In this document: one piece after another, positions 1 to 10,936 of the stretch | Layout of the letters: every line of letters begins with the position of its first letter | How positions within the stretch are numbered: the first letter of the stretch is position 1 | The notes under the pieces: generated by a model | What the model was told of the DNA's origin: nothing | Seen by the model: the letters and a program-made list of their open reading frames with translations, nothing else | The model's database searches: none | Source: Impatiens glandulifera | Lineage: Eukaryota; Streptophyta; Magnoliopsida; Ericales; Balsaminaceae | NCBI RefSeq assembly: GCF_907164915.1 | Contig: NC_061862.1 | Location: 2,542,001 to 2,606,000 of the forward strand | Length of the DNA stretch: 64,000 nucleotides | Reading direction: 5' to 3' | Position numbers and translations under genes: made by a program

Positions 1-1430
1 ATATATTTTTCTTTGTAAATAAAGACTCTACAATATACTTTTATTTAATATTCTTGAATTCGGATTCTATATTGTTTAAATATATTATTATTTTGTTCGA
101 TTTCTATTTTGTTCGGGTTGTTTAATTCCAAATCATTGGAGATAGATGACTACTTTATTTTCTACCTTATTTATTTATTATATCTTAATTCTGGACAGCA
201 TAAAATTGTCAGTTTGATTTGATGTCAAGGAGTAAAACATGATAATGCCCTCGATTAGAGGCTACTCACTTATGTTCCATAGCGTGTACTAGATGAACCT
301 GAAAAGATTTCAAAAATTAAAATTAGTTTTCCAAATAATTTATTTGAATTTTGTTTTAGAATTATATGAACATAAATTATATATATTATTATTTTTAAAA
401 CCAATTAATAAGTACAATTGTAATGATAAAATAAATAAATGAACCAAACAAAACAAGTTAAAAATATGTTATAGAGATATAATAAATTTTTGTATTTATA
501 AGTTTCTACATTAAGAATTTTTCGGACTTCTCGGTTTTTTTTATAAAACACTGCACACACTTCTTTTTACGGTAATTTGAAATATATAAGTCTCATATAT
601 ATTTCCTTTTATTTTTAAAACCAATTAATAAATACAATTGTAATGATAAAATAAATAAATGAACCAAACAAGTCAAAAGTATGTTTTTTTTTAAATATTT
701 TTTTCTAAATGTTTAGATTTTTTGGGATTATTTAAATACAAATGTAATAAGAAAATAAACAATGGTACTAAAAAGGTCATAAACAAAAATATATTTTGGT
801 TTTTATTGAAAATATTATTTTCAAATATTTTATATATTTTGTTAGATTTTAATTAAAGCATTTAAAATGAAAGGAAGAAAACAGAAAATGTAATCCAAGG
901 TTAGATAGCTATTGAGGTGGATGGTTGAGTAAAAAATATACTAGGGTTTAGATTCATGTGGAACTTGGCTGAGTTGATAGAGAGATCTTGATGAAAAGGA
1001 TGGGAAAGAATTCTTTTGTTCAACTCTTAGGAACTATATATTTTGTGGCTTATTGATTCAACAAAACATAATGTTGGTGCAATTGTTAATTGTGTATTCT
1101 TGGACAATTTTAGGTTGGGTTCTGTTTATGAACCTCATGTTAGACCTTTTTTTTTTTTTCAATCTAAAAAGCTAAAATTTTCAAACAATCTATGACACAA
1201 TTAAACTTTTTTTCATGAAATCTACCTAGAACATGCCTAATTCATTAGGAACAAGTAGAAATATCAAATGATCTAAAAACAAGACCTGCAACACTAAATA
1301 CTATTTTGGTGAGAATGAATAAGAAACACACATCAAAATAGGGAAAGAAATTGTCCAACAAATACAAAAAAATCCTCTAATCGGTCCATTTTGAGTACAA
1401 CAAAATAAACTTGGATATCATTTAATCGAT
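1..1430. other. AT-rich intergenic DNA with a ~90-bp direct repeat
   Basis: No coding sequence or RNA gene could be recognised. One structure is visible: a ~90-bp segment around 385-475 (containing AACCAATTAATAAGTACAAT and then ATAAATGAACCAAACAA) is repeated around 603-682 with a few changes. A shorter look-alike of the sequence near 90-150 (TTTGTTCGATTTC...TTGTTTAATT) recurs near 2172-2230. Confidence 0.6.
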
Positions 1431-1436
1431 CCATCT

Positions 1437-2062
1437 AGCTAGCTTATGAAGCTCTTGGAGGTAGTTCCATGACAAGCTTGATGGATCTCCATGACTCCTA
1501 CATTTTGTGAAAGAAACTTAAATATTTTTTAAAAATATAGTAAGTAAATTAATAAAAAAAAAAGATTGACATTGAATTGAAAAAATGAATACAAATGAAA
1601 ACTAGAGCAATGAGAAAGCATGCACGCATGCCAAATAATTAAGCTAATAATTCTATATATTTTTATAGTTAATTTATTCTTAAATGTAATTATTGATTGA
1701 GCCTTGAACCGCTAGGGAACACATTGCTTCAAAAAGGTCGTCGGTGTCATTGAACAAATTTCAGGACACGATCAGGGGCGAAGCTAGGATTTGAAACCTA
1801 CCCGGGCTAATTTTTTATTAAAAAAATCTATCCGGGCTAGTTTTATAGTTTGCTGTCACCAATGCCTTTTAACGACGAAAAATAACTTTTTAGCGACGGG
1901 AAATAACCAATAACGACAGTAATTTACCGTCGTTATTGATAAAATACATAAGGCTCCCCGGGCCAGCTTGCACTTGGCTCCGCCCCTGGACACGATGCCA
2001 CAAGGCACAATTGGCATGCCACCAATGTCTTTGTCCAAGGGCTTGCTTGCATGTACTTGTCT
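1437..2062 (-). pseudogene. ALA-interacting subunit (ALIS/CDC50/LEM3) gene fragment, broken
   Basis: Reading the minus strand, 2040-1989 encodes DKDIGGMPIVPCGIVS and, after the inserted MITE, 1764-1690 continues in the same frame as stop-NLFNDTDDLF. This resembles the conserved P4-ATPase beta-subunit block PIVPCGLIAWSLFNDT, with the Trp codon turned into TGA. Further on, 1499-1450 reads SHGDPSSLSWNYLQELHKLA, resembling the family's C-terminal GDPSYLSWN block. The two blocks lie in the correct order on the same strand, separated by about 180 bp that may be a former intron. Functional family members chaperone phospholipid flippases in endomembranes. Here the stop codon, the missing upstream transmembrane part and the transposon insertion indicate a relic. 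The assignment rests on motif recall only. Confidence 0.55.
1773..1988. mobile_element. hAT-type MITE with 8-bp target duplication
   Basis: A 216-bp element starts CAGGGGCGAAGC and ends GGCTCCGCCCCTG, that is, terminal inverted repeats of the CAGGGGCGGAGCC type typical of non-autonomous hAT elements. It is flanked by a perfect 8-bp direct repeat GACACGAT at 1765-1772 and 1989-1996, the duplication length expected for hAT. It carries no coding capacity and sits inside the ALIS-like relic. Confidence 0.88.
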
Positions 2063-2520
2063 TACCCTCTTTACTTAAATCTCTTGATTGGTCTTCACCC
2101 TCTTTACTGAAGTTTATTAATTTGTTATCACTTCGGGTTGCAACATAATATCAAGATTAATAACAACATCATTGTTTTATTTGATTTCTGTTTTGTTCAG
2201 ATTGTTTAATTTCAGATCAATCAGATGACTTTTTTTTTTTATTTAAAAACAAAAATTTATTTATTTATTTATCATATTCAAAACATGTGATTAAACTTGT
2301 AACATTATTTTCCTAAAGCATACGTCTACGTTATTGAACAAGGTAAAAAAGAGTTAAATCTTAAATATTTCTCAAGCAATTCACAAAATTTAAAGTAGGG
2401 AAACCTTATAGATTATTCCCACTTAAATTATGTAACTATGAAGTGGTATGAAAAATTTATAGGTAAAGTCCATATTATTTTTCTTCTCGTTTTGAGCAAT
2501 TTAAAACCGTAAAAAAATCC
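2063..2520. other. AT-rich intergenic DNA
   Basis: No gene, RNA or clear repeat boundary was recognised. It contains poly(T) and A/T runs only. Confidence 0.5.
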
Positions 2521-2815
2521 AATTATCTTTTAGTGGACTATCTGGTTGGAGAGAAATCGTCGAACTTTAAATGATAGTTGTCTTATGTGTATCATTTATA
2601 ATGCTACAATTATGACACTTTCTGAGATTTTCGGAAAGCCAATAGTGTTCGTTCATAAGTTAATCGTTTTTATCGAGTACTTACAAGCTCGGTAACCTAT
2701 TGAGTAACATTTTTTTTGTTCTTTTCATGCAATGCTTTGATGTTATGCTTAAACGATACTAGCAATTTTTTTAATATACATGGACTTTTAAATATATATA
2801 TATATTATATTGAAT
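2521..2815 (+). mobile_element. 5'-truncated LINE 3' end
   Basis: The segment from AATTATCTTTTAGTGGACTATCTGG through the run of AT near 2797-2810 matches, position by position with scattered changes, the 3' end of the LINE pseudogene at 39780-40130. Shared stretches include GAGAGAAATCGTCGAACTTT and TAATATACA...CTTTTAAATATATATA. It is a short dead-on-arrival copy ending in the same AT-rich tail. Confidence 0.7.
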
Positions 2816-3713
2816 AAGAAATGAGGAGATCATTATTTAAATAGAGAGTCATATTTAAAATTATATATGTCAATACTCACAACTCAAGAAGTGATGCCAT
2901 CTTTAAAATTATTCGAGCAACGATTGTCTAGACATTCAGGAAAACCAATAGAGAGTGAATTTAAGTCGAATTTCAATACAACGAACGAGAGGATAACTCG
3001 AGTTCCAACTAGTCAAAATGTTGAACAAATTCAAGAGAATGAGATGGACGTAACTCAAAAGGTAAGGGAAAATACAACACATCAAATTGTAGTTAATATA
3101 TGTTTCTATTATTCGCAAGTCGTCACAAACTCTTGAACGGAGTCAAGTGCAGAACTGTTTGTTTAGACTTGAAGCGACAGATAAAGCCGAATATAAAGAA
3201 CACAAGACACAAAGATTTTTATGGATGTTCAGAGCAAACTCTCTTACGTCCCCCTTCTTCTCGACCTCGAAAAAGATTCACTAGAAGATTTGGTTTGATT
3301 TATGTGTCTTCTCCTTCTATCCTCTAATAGCCAAACCCCTCCATCATCTCCTTCCATTTTTAAACGATTAAACTTCTATATTCTCTTCTCTTCTCTCCAT
3401 CTTTCGTTTTTTTTCTTCATCAAAAGGTCTCGAAGTATCTATTATTTGGATTCTACTATTAACGAAGCAGTTTGTTCATTACCTTACTATTTCAAATTTT
3501 GGATCTTGTAAAATTTTAAGATCATTATCTATATGATTAGTGTATCAGATTATCAAATTTTTAGTATTTTTGATGAAATTGTTTTAAATATTTAATTTCT
3601 AAATGAGATGTTTGTGGTTGAATGATTATCTTTAAATTAAAATTATGTGATTATATTTATATTTCTTATTCTTAATTAATGTTGTGATAATATATATGTA
3701 GTTTGTGAAATAT
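2816..3713. other. intergenic DNA, one unrecognised 89-codon open frame
   Basis: An open frame at 2867-3136 (+) encodes 89 residues beginning MSILTTQEVMPSLKLFEQRL. It matches no family I recognise and could be an exon of a lost gene or chance. The pyrimidine-rich stretch 3240-3430 looks like a plant 5' leader but no gene follows it. Confidence 0.35.
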
Positions 3714-4019
3714 GTACACTGGTGAAAAAGGGGTCAAACCCGAGAGTAAAAACTCTCGGTTTTGACCCTATAACCTTCGGTATAGACACATTACCGAAGG
3801 TTTTGGTAACTCTCACCATCCCTCGGTATTGACTCTTTCGTTAAAAACAATTGGGCATTTACCGAGAGATATCGTAGAGTTTTCGGTTTAGATACCCAAG
3901 AGTAAAACCGAAAGATAATTGAAAAACTTTCGGTTTTTCTCTTCGTGGAAAAACCGAGAGTTTTCATTTAACTCTCGGTTTTCTTGTAATGGAGAAAACC
4001 GAAAGTAATAATGAAAACA

Positions 4020-4500
4020 AAAATATAAACCTAATCTAACAATAATCCAACATAATCTAAGCAAAAACAAAATCCAACAACCAATTTCAAAAACCTAATC
4101 CAAATCCAAATCCAAAACCAAATCTTAAAATCCAATTCAAACAAATTTCAATCCAATTCATACAAATTCCAAAAAAATCCAATTCAATTCTAACCTAAAT
4201 CAATACTAACCTAAAATCCAATTCAATTCTAAATTCAATCCAATTCATACCAATTCCAATAAAATCCAATTCAATTCTAATTTCAATGCAATTCATACAA
4301 ATTCCCAAAAAATCCAATTATAAATTCAATCCAAATCATACAAATTTCTAAAATCAAATCCAATTCAATTCTAAATCAAATATCTAACATAAATCAAATT
4401 CAATTCATACCTAAATCAATTCTAGAATAAATCAATTCATCCAAAATCCTAAAATCTAACTAATCTAACCTAAAATCCAATCTGACCTAAATTGAAACTA
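4020..4500. repeat. low-complexity AATCCAATTC-type repeat inside the CACTA element
   Basis: About 480 bp of purine-poor DNA is built from variations of AATCCAATTCAATTC and AAATCAAATCC without a strict period. It lies between the left subterminal repeats and the GC-rich segment. No coding potential is apparent. Confidence 0.7.
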
Positions 4501-4534
4501 ATATATATAACTTAAATTAAATAAGTAACTAACC

Positions 4535-4800
4535 TTCTAACAGCGGCAGTCTCCGACGGCAGTCTTCAAACAGCGGCAGCGGCGGAAAGAGGCGGTCTTC
4601 GAACAGCGGCAGCGGCGGTCTTCAATCCGCGGGATCCTCGTCGTCTTCGGCTGGAAAGTGGGCGGTCTTCAAACAGCGGCAGGGGACGGTCTTCAAACAA
4701 CGGCTGGAGAGCGGCGTCGCGGAAGAGACGGCGCGGAGGAAGAAGCGGAGAGAGAGAGAGCGTTGGGAGAGAAAAGAAACGGGGAAGAAGAAGGTTTTTT
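4535..4800 (-). promoter_or_regulatory. GC-rich leader-like segment in the CACTA element
   Basis: In an otherwise AT-rich element this stretch is GC-rich and contains repeats of AACAGCGGCAGCGGCGG and GTCTTCAAACAGCGGCAG. On the minus strand it begins pyrimidine-rich (CTTCTTCTTCCCCGTTTC, CTCTCTCTCTC) and ends GAAG|GTTAGT, a plausible splice donor near 4535. It therefore looks like a first exon or leader of an internal transposon gene whose downstream exons are gone or unrecognised. Confidence 0.4.
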
Positions 4801-5835
4801 TTTCATTTAAAAGGTGATTCCCGAGAATTATATCAAAACTCTCGGTTTTTATTTAATTAAATTCCGAGAGTTATTTGAAAACTCTCGGTTTTTGATTGTT
4901 TAAATTCCGAAAGTATATAGTAAAACTCTCGGTTTTTGATTATTTTTTTACATTTTTACAATTAAATTTAAATACACAAAACCGAGAGGTTTTGATAAAT
5001 CTGTCGTTTTTTATGCATATTTCCGAAAGTTATATATTTAACTTTCGGTTTTACAACATGACAAATTGTTAAATTATTTGGTTTTTTACTTTCTAATAAC
5101 GTTGAAAATCATTAATTTAACACATTTGATATTCTTAAAACATTTCCCAATCCATATGATCAAACATTACACAAATACATAGGATAATCCTACATAAACA
5201 TTCATATTCACTTCTCTTTATGATCAAACACATTCTTGAACATTTTAACATTAAACACAATCTAAAATTTTCAAATAAAACACACACTTGATAATATTAG
5301 TTAGGAGTCTAGATTATAACAAAAAATAACAATTAATTTAACAATTTGTGACATAGTAATTCCGAGAGTTAATCATAAAACTCTCGGTTTTTATGGGTAT
5401 TTCCGAAAGTTTTACTCTAAACTCTCGGAATTACCATTTCACAAATTGTTAAATTAATTGGTTTTTAATCTTCTAATGACTTTGAACATTATTAATTGAA
5501 CACATTTAATAACCTTAACACATTACATAAGCCATATGATCAAACTTTATACACATTCATGTCATGATCATAAACACAAACATATAAATACACTTCTTTA
5601 TATAATCAAACACAATCATAAACATTTTAACATTAAACACAATCTTAATTTTTAAAAAAACAACACACACTTGATTAGATTAGTTAAGATTCTAGATTGG
5701 AATGTATCAAACCAATTAATTTTCCAAATTATGATTTGGTAACACCGAAAGTTAATAGTATAACTTTTGGTTTTTATGGGTTTCACCGAAAGTTTTAAGA
5801 AAACCTCTCGGTCCTCACCTTAAACAGAATGTTTT

Positions 5836-6618
5836 TAGGAAGGGTCAAAACCGAAGGTTTTCAAATAAACCTTCGGTTTTTACCCTTCCCCATACTTAGA
5901 AAAATTTCAGATTTTTTTGAACGAGGGTCAAAACCGAAGGTTTATTTGAAAACCTTCGGTTTTTACCCTTCCCATACTTAGAAAATTTTCAGATTTTTTT
6001 GAATAAGGGTCAAAACTGAAGGTTTATTTGAAAACCTTCGGTTTTTACCCTTCCCCATACTTAGAAAATTTTCAGATTTTTTTAAACGAGGGTCAAAACC
6101 GAAGGTTTATTTGAAAACCTTTAGTTTTTACCCTTCCCCATACTTAGAAAATTTTCAGATTTTTTTGAACGAGGGTCAAAACCGAAGGTTTATTTGAAAA
6201 CCTTCGGTTTTTACCCTTCCCATACTTAGAAAATTTTCAGATTTTTTTAAACAAGGGTCAAAACCGAAGGTTTATTTGAAAACCTTCGGTTTTTACCCTT
6301 CCCCATACTTAGAAAATTTTTAGATTTTTTTGAACGAGGGTCAAAACCGAAGGTTTATGTGAAAACCTTCGGTTTTTACCCTTCCCATACTTAGAAAATT
6401 TTCAGATTTTTTTGAACGAGGGTAAAAACCGAAGGTCTTCGGTTTTTACCCTTCCCCATACTTAGAAATTTTTTAGATTTTTTTGAAAAAGGGTCAAAAC
6501 CGAAGATTTATTTGAAAACCTTCGGTTTTTACCCTTCCCCATACTTAGAAATTTTTTAGATTTTTTTAAAAAGGGTCAAAACCGAAGGTTTTCAAATAAA
6601 CCTTCGGTTTTGGCCATG
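5836..6618. repeat. ~82-bp tandem array of CCGAAGG hairpins
   Basis: About ten units of 67-85 bp, consensus GGGTCAAAACCGAAGGTTTA-TTTGAAAACCTTCGGTTTTTACCC followed by TTCCCCATACTTAGAAAATT and TTCAGATTTTTTTGAACGA. Each unit holds a near-perfect hairpin (ACCGAAGGTTT...AAACCTTCGGT). One unit near 6430 has lost the hairpin loop. Units are very similar, so the array expanded recently relative to the rest of the element. Confidence 0.88.
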
Positions 6619-6790
6619 CTGTTTTTTTTTAAAAAAAGGTGAAAAGCAAACAAAAATAAAATAATGCATGAACAACATATATATTAAAACCAAACCAAAG
6701 ATAATAATAATAATTCATGAATATTAAAACAAAACACATAAAAATTAATGTCATTCGTTCGTACGGAAAACTAATAAACACATAATTAAT

Positions 6791-7084
6791 CTAGAAATTA
6801 TTAGATGGGGTGGGAGGAGGGGGTGGTTGATTCAGTCGACTCCTCAACAATACAAGTTCCTGTTCGAGTTTCTCCAATCTCTGGGCCATTTCAGCCCTGT
6901 CCGCTTTAATTTCACTCAGCAATCGGCCTCTTTCCGCATCCCTCAATCGGATTTGCTCCATTTCCAGCGTCATCTGTCTCACCTCTTCCTCACGTGCCGC
7001 AATTTCAGTTTGTCCTAGCAAATTTTGGTAACACGGAGACAGTTTCTCCGGTGTACGCCGAAGACTATTCCATGAATCACCCAT
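6791..7084 (-). CDS. small coiled-coil protein encoded in the CACTA element (likely last exon of a transposon gene)
   Basis: A 97-residue open frame starts MGDSWNSLRRTPEKL and then forms a charged heptad-like region (residues ~28-85, rich in E, R, L, Q) ending in a proline run, PPPPPTPSNNF. The ATG sits 1 base after an acceptor-like TTTAG (minus strand, ~7086). A donor-like GCAG|GTTTG occurs at ~7386 and a TATA-like TATAAATAC at ~7487 on the same strand, so a leader exon, ~300-bp intron and coding exon are plausible. Coiled-coil C-termini are common in the accessory proteins of plant CACTA elements, but I do not recognise a specific domain. It may be the truncated remainder of such a protein rather than a functional gene. 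Confidence 0.45.
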   Translation of the reverse strand: MGDSWNSLRRTPEKLSPCYQNLLGQTEIAAREEEVRQMTLEMEQIRLRDAERGRLLSEIKADRAEMAQRLEKLEQELVLLRSRLNQPPPPPTPSNNF

Positions 7085-7384
7085 CCTAAATGCATTTTAG
7101 ATATATGTATATAATATATATTAATCAAACAAATTATAACTGTAACCTAAATCTAATATATATAACTTCAATCAAACAAAATATATAACAAAATTAATCA
7201 AATCATATATATTTAACAAACTAACCTAAATCTAATCTAAACAATAACGTAGAGACAAATCTAAATTAATGAAACAAACAAATAATTTAAACTAGCCTAA
7301 ATTTAGATAATATATATAAACTTAAGAAATCTAAATCTAAATCTAAATCTAATAATAAACAACAAAAAAACCAAATGAAACAAA

Positions 7385-7495
7385 CCTGCGAGAAGAGAAG
7401 AAGCGGCGTGGAGGAGGAGGCGGCTGCGGCGCGGGAGAGAGAGAAAGGAGAGATTGGAATGAAAAACAGAAGGGTTAGGGTTTGTATTTATAGAA
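7385..7495 (-). promoter_or_regulatory. putative promoter and leader exon for the 97-aa transposon gene
   Basis: On the minus strand: TCTATAAATACAAACCCTAA (TATA-like, around 7475-7492), then CTCTCC-rich leader and a GC-rich stretch (GCGCCGCAGCCGCCTCC), ending in CTCGCAG|GTTTGTTT, a splice-donor-like site near 7386. This is the usual look of a plant core promoter plus 5' leader. No expression evidence is available from sequence. Confidence 0.4.
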
Positions 7496-7975
7496 GTAGA
7501 TGCCGAAGGTTTTCATATGACTTTCGGTTTTGATATTAGTCAAAACCGAAGGTTTATTAAAAACCCTTCGGAAATAACCATTACCAATCTTAGAATTATT
7601 TTAAATTGAGTCAAAACCGAAGGTTTTTTGGAAAACTTTCGCAAAAGAGAATTTCAAAAAAGCTAAAACTGAAGGTTATTTGAATAACCTTCGCAATTAA
7701 AAATCGATGGGATTTCAAAACCGAAGGTTTTTGTAAAAACCTTCGCAATTAACCCACATCCAACACTTAGAATTATTTTTGGTTTTTTGGGAAGGTAAAA
7801 ACCGAAAGTTCTTTGTAGAACTTTCGGTAATAATTAATAAACCCGAAGGTTTTACACCCCTCTTGGAATCTATTTTTAATACCGAAAGATTTATTCCTCT
7901 CGGGAGTATTTAGGAGAGTTTTATAAAAACCTTCGGAAATAGTCGTCGGTAAAGGTCGATTTTTTACTAGTGGTA

Positions 7976-8714
7976 TTATATTATATTTTAGATAATCCCT
8001 CATCTAGTCTAGCGACAACAAGATGTGGATATTCTCAGCCTCATTGAGAGGACCCGGATTCGAGCCCGTTAGGCGTTAAGTTTTGCGCCTAGTTAAATGG
8101 TTAAGTGTGTTTGTGTACTATGTGCTTAACCACTTTGTGGCCACATTTTTTTTTATATTTGAGATATTATTTAGTAGTAAAATATAATTTTAATTTAATT
8201 TCATTTTTGAGCTCGAGTATCTCGAATTGTAATCGATCTAAGTCCGAGTATAAAGTTTGGTACTTGATCGAGTTCGAATATTTTCAATGCAATTCTAGTC
8301 AAGTTCGAGTAGTATGATACTCGTCTTGATGTGATGTGCATGAGTAAATAATTTAAAATCCTGCTTGAATTTTGCTCTAATCATTTTACAATATATATAT
8401 TGACAATATGTGTTATTAGTTTTATTTGGTTAGATTGTAGGAAAGAAATATTTTTGTAATCTATATAATTTAGTAAATCTTTAATCAATTTTTTTTCTTA
8501 TTCAATAGATAATATAAATATATATATATAAGGGAGAATACAAAATTTATCCATGAATTTGAAATAATTTATTATTTTTATTTATCATTTAAAAATTTGT
8601 TGTCTGATTTTGTATATTTTTTAAAATTTAATATATGGTTAATCAAAAGTTTCATACAATTTAATTTTAAATTTTTTAATTTACAATATCGCATAACATT
8701 CTCATAATATAGAA
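7976..8714. other. intergenic DNA with a tRNA-like B-box (possible SINE relic)
   Basis: Around 8000-8100 the sequence CTAGTCTAGCGAC...ATTCTCAGCCTCATTGAGAGG...GGATTCGAGCC resembles the A-box/B-box spacing of a tRNA-derived SINE head. It cannot fold into a complete tRNA that I can see. The remainder is AT-rich and featureless. Confidence 0.3.
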
Positions 8715-10936
8715 TATTCTTAAGGGTTATGGGAGAAAAAACAAATCACCGAGGGTTGCGTTTAAGATTGATATTCGTAAAACTTTTGACTCTGTTAAAT
8801 GGGGAACTATCCACGATTTTCTCGTTGTTTCTGGTTTCCCTAGCATATATTGTCTAGATTATGCAGTGTATTACTACCTCTCAATTTGTAGTTTGCGTCA
8901 ATGGCATACACGGTGGCTATTTTAAGGGTGAAAACAGAGTGAGGTAGAGAGACCCTCTCTCTTCTTTTATCTTCATATTGATCATGGATGTCTATGTTTT
9001 ACGGATGACTTGTTTTTACTTGTGCACGCTAATGTTGATACCATTAACACTATTAAAGATGCACTCAATTTTTTTCCTAATATTACAGGTTTACTAATTA
9101 ACAAGGATAAGAGTTCGACATTTTACAGCGGTGTTGATGATGATACAAAGGCACAAATTCAAAGCATTATGGGCATTAGCGAGGGTTCATTTCCGCTTCG
9201 GTATTTAAGGCAAACACTATTAAAGATTCACTTAATTTCTTTTCTGATATTACAGGTTTAATGATTAACGAGATAAGAGTTCAACATTTTACGGTGGTGT
9301 TGATGATGATATAAAGATGCAAATTCAAAGCATTATGGGAATTAGCGAGGGTTCATTTCTGGTTCGGTATTTGGGGATTCCACTAAGGGCTAGATAGATT
9401 CAGATTGTTCATTGTAGACTGCTCATTGAGAAAGTCAAGAACGTTATCATGGGATGGGAGGTGAAAAAGCTTTCTTATGCGGGTAAAATTGAATTGGTGG
9501 GGAGCGTTGTTATGGGATTGATTGAATATTGGTCTCAACAGATTGTCCTCCCGAAGAAGGTTATGAAAGACCTTGACACCTTGATACGTAATTTTATATG
9601 GGGCCCAAGGCCACAGGGGTAAGAAGGTTAAATGGACCGATGTGTGCAAGCCTAAAAGCGAAGGGGGAATCAGTTTGAGGAATTGCATGGAGTGGAACAA
9701 AGTTGTCACATATAAGCACTTACGAGAGATCTAAGGAAAGCAAGAGTCATCGTGGGTTAAGTGGGTTCACTCGAGGTTCATAAAAAACGAACCTAATATA
9801 TGGACAAACAAAGTGAAGGATGGCATGGCGTGGTCCTTAAAGAAGATTCTGAAATTGAAAAATAGGTAAAAGATATTTGACATTCAACTCGGGGATGGAC
9901 GAGGTACTCTCTTTTGGCATGATTCATGGTTTGAGAGCCGACCACTTATTGATAGAGAAGAGTTCTGAGGTATGAGGATTAGGAGAGACTGTGTGGCTGC
10001 CATGGTTAAAGATATACACAATGGGCTTTGGAATTATATTATTAGGCAGGCTCCGGAGGGAAGAAGAGTATTTAATCATTTGAGTGGTATCCAATTGAAC
10101 GATTGGACTGATGTTCATTTATGGAATTCCGAAGAGGATGGAAAGTTAAAATTTAACAAGATTTGGAATGTCATAAGGAAAAGAGGTCAAGTTGTTAATT
10201 GGGAAGCTCTTGTTTGGTCTTCAAAAGTCATCATGAGGCACCGTTTCATTCTTTGGTTGGCTTTCCATAAAAGACTTAACACTCAGGATTGAATTCAAGC
10301 TTACATAGAAATTTCGGATGTTAGTTGCTTACTTTGTGATGGAAATGTGGAGACGATTGATCGCTTACTCGGGGATGTCCGTTTACAAGGCATGTGTGGA
10401 ATAATTTCACTTCGACGGTGTCTATTTTGAGCTTTCTAGAGGCTTGTGAGGAGATTATTACTTCTTCCCAAGATAGAACTAAGACAAACAAATTTCCAGC
10501 AAACATTTTCAAGTGCAGTTTTACCTCTATCGTGTATCATGTTTGGGTCAAATGAAACGCACGGGTGTTCGGAAGAGTGCATCGAAATATTGACCAAGTT
10601 TGGAGTGATATTGTCTTTGATTGCGGGGCTCTTATGAGGACATGGAGGAGGATCCCCAAAGGAGAACACGAATAGAATCTTTGTCGGGATTGGAAGATAT
10701 CATACGAGGAAGTCACTTCTTTTGAAAATTTTAAAGCGAGATAAGAGTTTAATGAGTTTGTTTTTGTAATTTACTTGTAAAAGTCATGGACTTGTTATTT
10801 GGATTGTTAGTTTTTTCTTTTGAACTTTGGTTCTATCTTTCTAGGCTATTAGAAAAATAGACGAAACTATGTCAGTTTTTTCCCTTTTTTGAAATTTTTT
10901 TAATAAAATGACAATAAGTCGTTTCCCCCCCAAAAA
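8715..10936 (+). pseudogene. LINE (L1-type) reverse transcriptase pseudogene, 5'-truncated
   Basis: The plus strand encodes, across several frames, reverse-transcriptase relics: FKIDIRKTFDSVKW near 8757-8801, a degenerate catalytic box CFTDDLFLLVHA near 8995-9030 (F-T-D-D where YADD/FADD is usual), then the RT-thumb region and a downstream zf-RVT-like region (IRRDC...WGALVWSSKVI...HRFILWLAFHKRL) at 9975-10290. Stops and frameshifts break it throughout. The 3' end, AATAAAATGACAATAAGTCG followed by a C/A run, matches the 3' end of the LINE at 12354-13595, so they belong to one family. It abuts the satellite array. Confidence 0.8.
9052..9375 (+). repeat. internal ~165-bp tandem duplication in the LINE pseudogene
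   Basis: The segment from ATTAAAGATGCACTCAATTT to GGTTCATTTCCGCTTCGGTATT (9052-~9210) is repeated at ~9219-9375 with substitutions and a 1-bp deletion (AACAAGGATAAGAG versus AACGAGATAAGAG). Each copy encodes the same RT block, TGLxIN...SIMGISEGSF. Normal LINEs have it once. Confidence 0.8.

Larger units (their letters stand above)
3717..7972. mobile_element. non-autonomous CACTA (En/Spm-type) transposon
   Basis: The element begins CACTGGTGAAAAAGGGGTC and its right end, read inward, is CACTAGTAAAAAATCGACC, so both termini have the CACT(A/G)GT signature and are related inverted repeats. It is flanked by a perfect 3-bp duplication, GTA at 3714-3716 and 7973-7975, the size made by CACTA transposases. 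At 4256 bp it lacks a recognisable transposase. Both subterminal regions are filled with short inverted motifs, CCGAGAGTTTT/AAAACTCTCGG and CCGAAGGTTTT/AAAACCTTCGG, comparable to the repeated transposase-binding sites known from this superfamily. It keeps one small gene-like unit on the minus strand and two GC-rich leader-like segments. Confidence 0.9.

Noticed and set aside
5836..6618. CRISPR-like array of regularly spaced repeats
   Set aside because: Unit and spacer are both repeated, the setting is a plant CACTA transposon, and there are no unique spacers.
8000..8105. possible tRNA gene (B-box-like GGATTCGAGCC)
   Set aside because: No complete cloverleaf or acceptor stem could be drawn; at most a SINE relic.
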